Positions 13,122 through 13,957 of a stretch of 13,957 nucleotides of DNA are shown here, piece by piece. Where the stretch lies: NCBI GenBank assembly GCA_003520455.1, contig DOUV01000676.1, positions 1-13,957 on the forward strand, written 5' to 3'. Origin of the DNA: Chloroflexota bacterium (GTDB lineage: Bacteria; Chloroflexota; Anaerolineae; Ardenticatenales; Ardenticatenaceae). Numbering within the stretch: the stretch's first letter is position 1; each line of letters begins with the position of its first letter. The notes below the pieces were generated by a model. That model saw only the letters and a program-made list of their open reading frames with translations. It was not told where the DNA came from and searched no databases. The position numbers and the translations under genes are program-made.

Positions 13122-13957
13122 GTGGCGGACGAGCCGGCCTCGATCGCTCACCTCCATCACGCCGACGATGCCGGCCGGAATAGTCCTACCCTGGAGGCAC
13201 TGCGCCGAGAGGTGCTGCGGCTGGCGATTCCGGCCGTCGGGGAACAGATGGTTCTGCTGATGGCCGGGATCGTCGAAACGGTTCTGATCGGGCATCTGGG
13301 GGCGGCCCCACTGGTCGCGCTCGGCCTCTCCAACCAACTCGCCATGCTGAGCACGGTCCTCTTCACGCTCCTGGCAGTCGGCGGAGGCGTATTGGTTGCC
13401 CAGGCGACAGGGGCGGGCCAGGTCGAGCGCGTGCATCGCGTGTTTGGGCAGTCCTTGTGGCTCAGTCTCCTCACAGGGGTGGGCCTGATGCTGACGGGGC
13501 TTCTGGTGGCGACGCCGGCTCTGCGGCTCATGGGGGCCGAGGCGGAAGCTGTCAGATTGGGCACGCCCTTCCTGCGGCTCCTGGCTGCTTCGATGCCCTT
13601 TCAGGGCTTTGTCTTTGTCGCCAGCGCCTGCCTGCGTGGCGCCGGGGACACTCGCACGCCGATGCTGGTTGTCGCAGCAACAACCATCGTGCAGGTGCTG
13701 AGCTCGGCCGCGCTGGTCTATGGCGTTGGAGGGTTCGCCGAGATGGGGACACCCGGCGCCGCAGTGGGCGCACTCGCGGGTCGCGCCGCGGGCGCGGGAC
13801 TCCTGCTCGTCTGGCTCTGGCACGGGCGTCTCCCCCTCCGCTTGCGCGAAGTCAATTGGCGGATTGACCGACCGGCTGTCGAGGAGATGGTACGCCTGGG
13901 CAGCCCGTCGGGAGGCGAGCAACTCGCCTTGCGGTTGGGGCAGATCGCCAACGTCCG
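13122..13957 (+). CDS. MATE-family efflux transporter (3' end outside window)
   Basis: An open frame runs from GTG 13122 to the window end (278 codons plus two bases). It encodes a hydrophobic protein with MATE landmarks: LRLAIPAVGEQMVLLMAGIVETVLIGHLG in the first membrane segment, ALGLSNQLAM, GGGVLVAQATGAG, FVFVASACLRGAGDTRTPM, then a cytoplasmic loop and VRLGSPSGGEQLAL, which echoes the first segment (IPAVGEQMVL) as expected for the two pseudo-symmetric halves of MATE proteins. Such proteins export cationic drugs or metabolites by Na+ or H+ antiport. GTG 13122 is the only standard start giving a short N-terminal tail (about 25 residues) before the fold; it lies five bases after the M24 stop without a clear Shine-Dalgarno, so translation is probably coupled. 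The start is moderately certain; the family is highly certain. Confidence 0.88.
   Translation, partial: MADEPASIAHLHHADDAGRNSPTLEALRREVLRLAIPAVGEQMVLLMAGIVETVLIGHLGAAPLVALGLSNQLAMLSTVLFTLLAVGGGVLVAQATGAGQVERVHRVFGQSLWLSLLTGVGLMLTGLLVATPALRLMGAEAEAVRLGTPFLRLLAASMPFQGFVFVASACLRGAGDTRTPMLVVAATTIVQVLSSAALVYGVGGFAEMGTPGAAVGALAGRAAGAGLLLVWLWHGRLPLRLREVNWRIDRPAVEEMVRLGSPSGGEQLALRLGQIANV

Noticed and set aside
13008..13922. Minus-strand 304-codon frame at the right edge
   Set aside because: The plus strand encodes the M24 C-terminus and a clear MATE protein; the minus translation is Gln/Arg/His-rich and featureless.
1..13957. CRISPR array, tRNA, rRNA, insertion sequence or phage genes
   Set aside because: No regularly spaced repeats, cloverleaf-type sequence, transposase or phage motif was seen; the only direct repeats are the PTEAP linker units and the short 8-mers.

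Overview
The window is GC-rich bacterial DNA in which every supported gene lies on the + strand. It holds ten complete protein genes and two partial ones at the edges. The best clue to origin is the substrate-binding lipoprotein: its lipobox is followed by a long Pro/Thr/Glu/Ala linker built on the pentapeptide PTEAP, a style common in Chloroflexota (for example relatives of Thermomicrobia/Sphaerobacter). That assignment is inference, since there is no rRNA or other taxonomic marker here. I saw no tRNA, rRNA, CRISPR array, transposase or phage gene, and no gene-free stretch over about 200 bases.

Layout. 1-237: C-terminal end of an aminopeptidase T / NicX-like protein. 276-950: isochorismatase-family cysteine hydrolase. 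1002-4648: peptide/nickel-type ABC importer made of a lipoprotein and two permeases, without ATPase genes. 4762-5796: a second, complete aminopeptidase T / NicX-like protein, related to the edge fragment. 5897-7096: M24 (Xaa-Pro peptidase/creatinase fold) enzyme. 7134-8222: octopine/nopaline-type opine dehydrogenase. 8222-8908: unrecognised two-part protein with an ABM-like C-terminal half, overlapping the dehydrogenase stop codon. 8989-11816: TldD/TldE-type metalloprotease pair joined by an ATGA overlap. 12019-13116: second M24 enzyme. 13122 to the end: start of a MATE-family multidrug/metabolite exporter.

Together the genes look like one catabolic or processing island for an imported amide-containing or peptide-like compound: uptake by the ABC importer, cleavage of imide, Xaa-Pro or modified-peptide bonds by two M24 enzymes and TldD/E, oxidation of an opine-type secondary amine, hydrolysis of a small amide by the cysteine hydrolase, and possibly ring opening by NicX-like proteins, with a MATE exporter downstream. 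The families are read directly from motifs; the shared substrate is a hypothesis. Likely transcriptional or post-transcriptional control points are a promoter-like site overlapped by an inverted repeat before 4762, hairpins after 2759, 5796 and 8908, and a 202-base leader before 12019 with an inverted repeat and three copies of an 8-mer.
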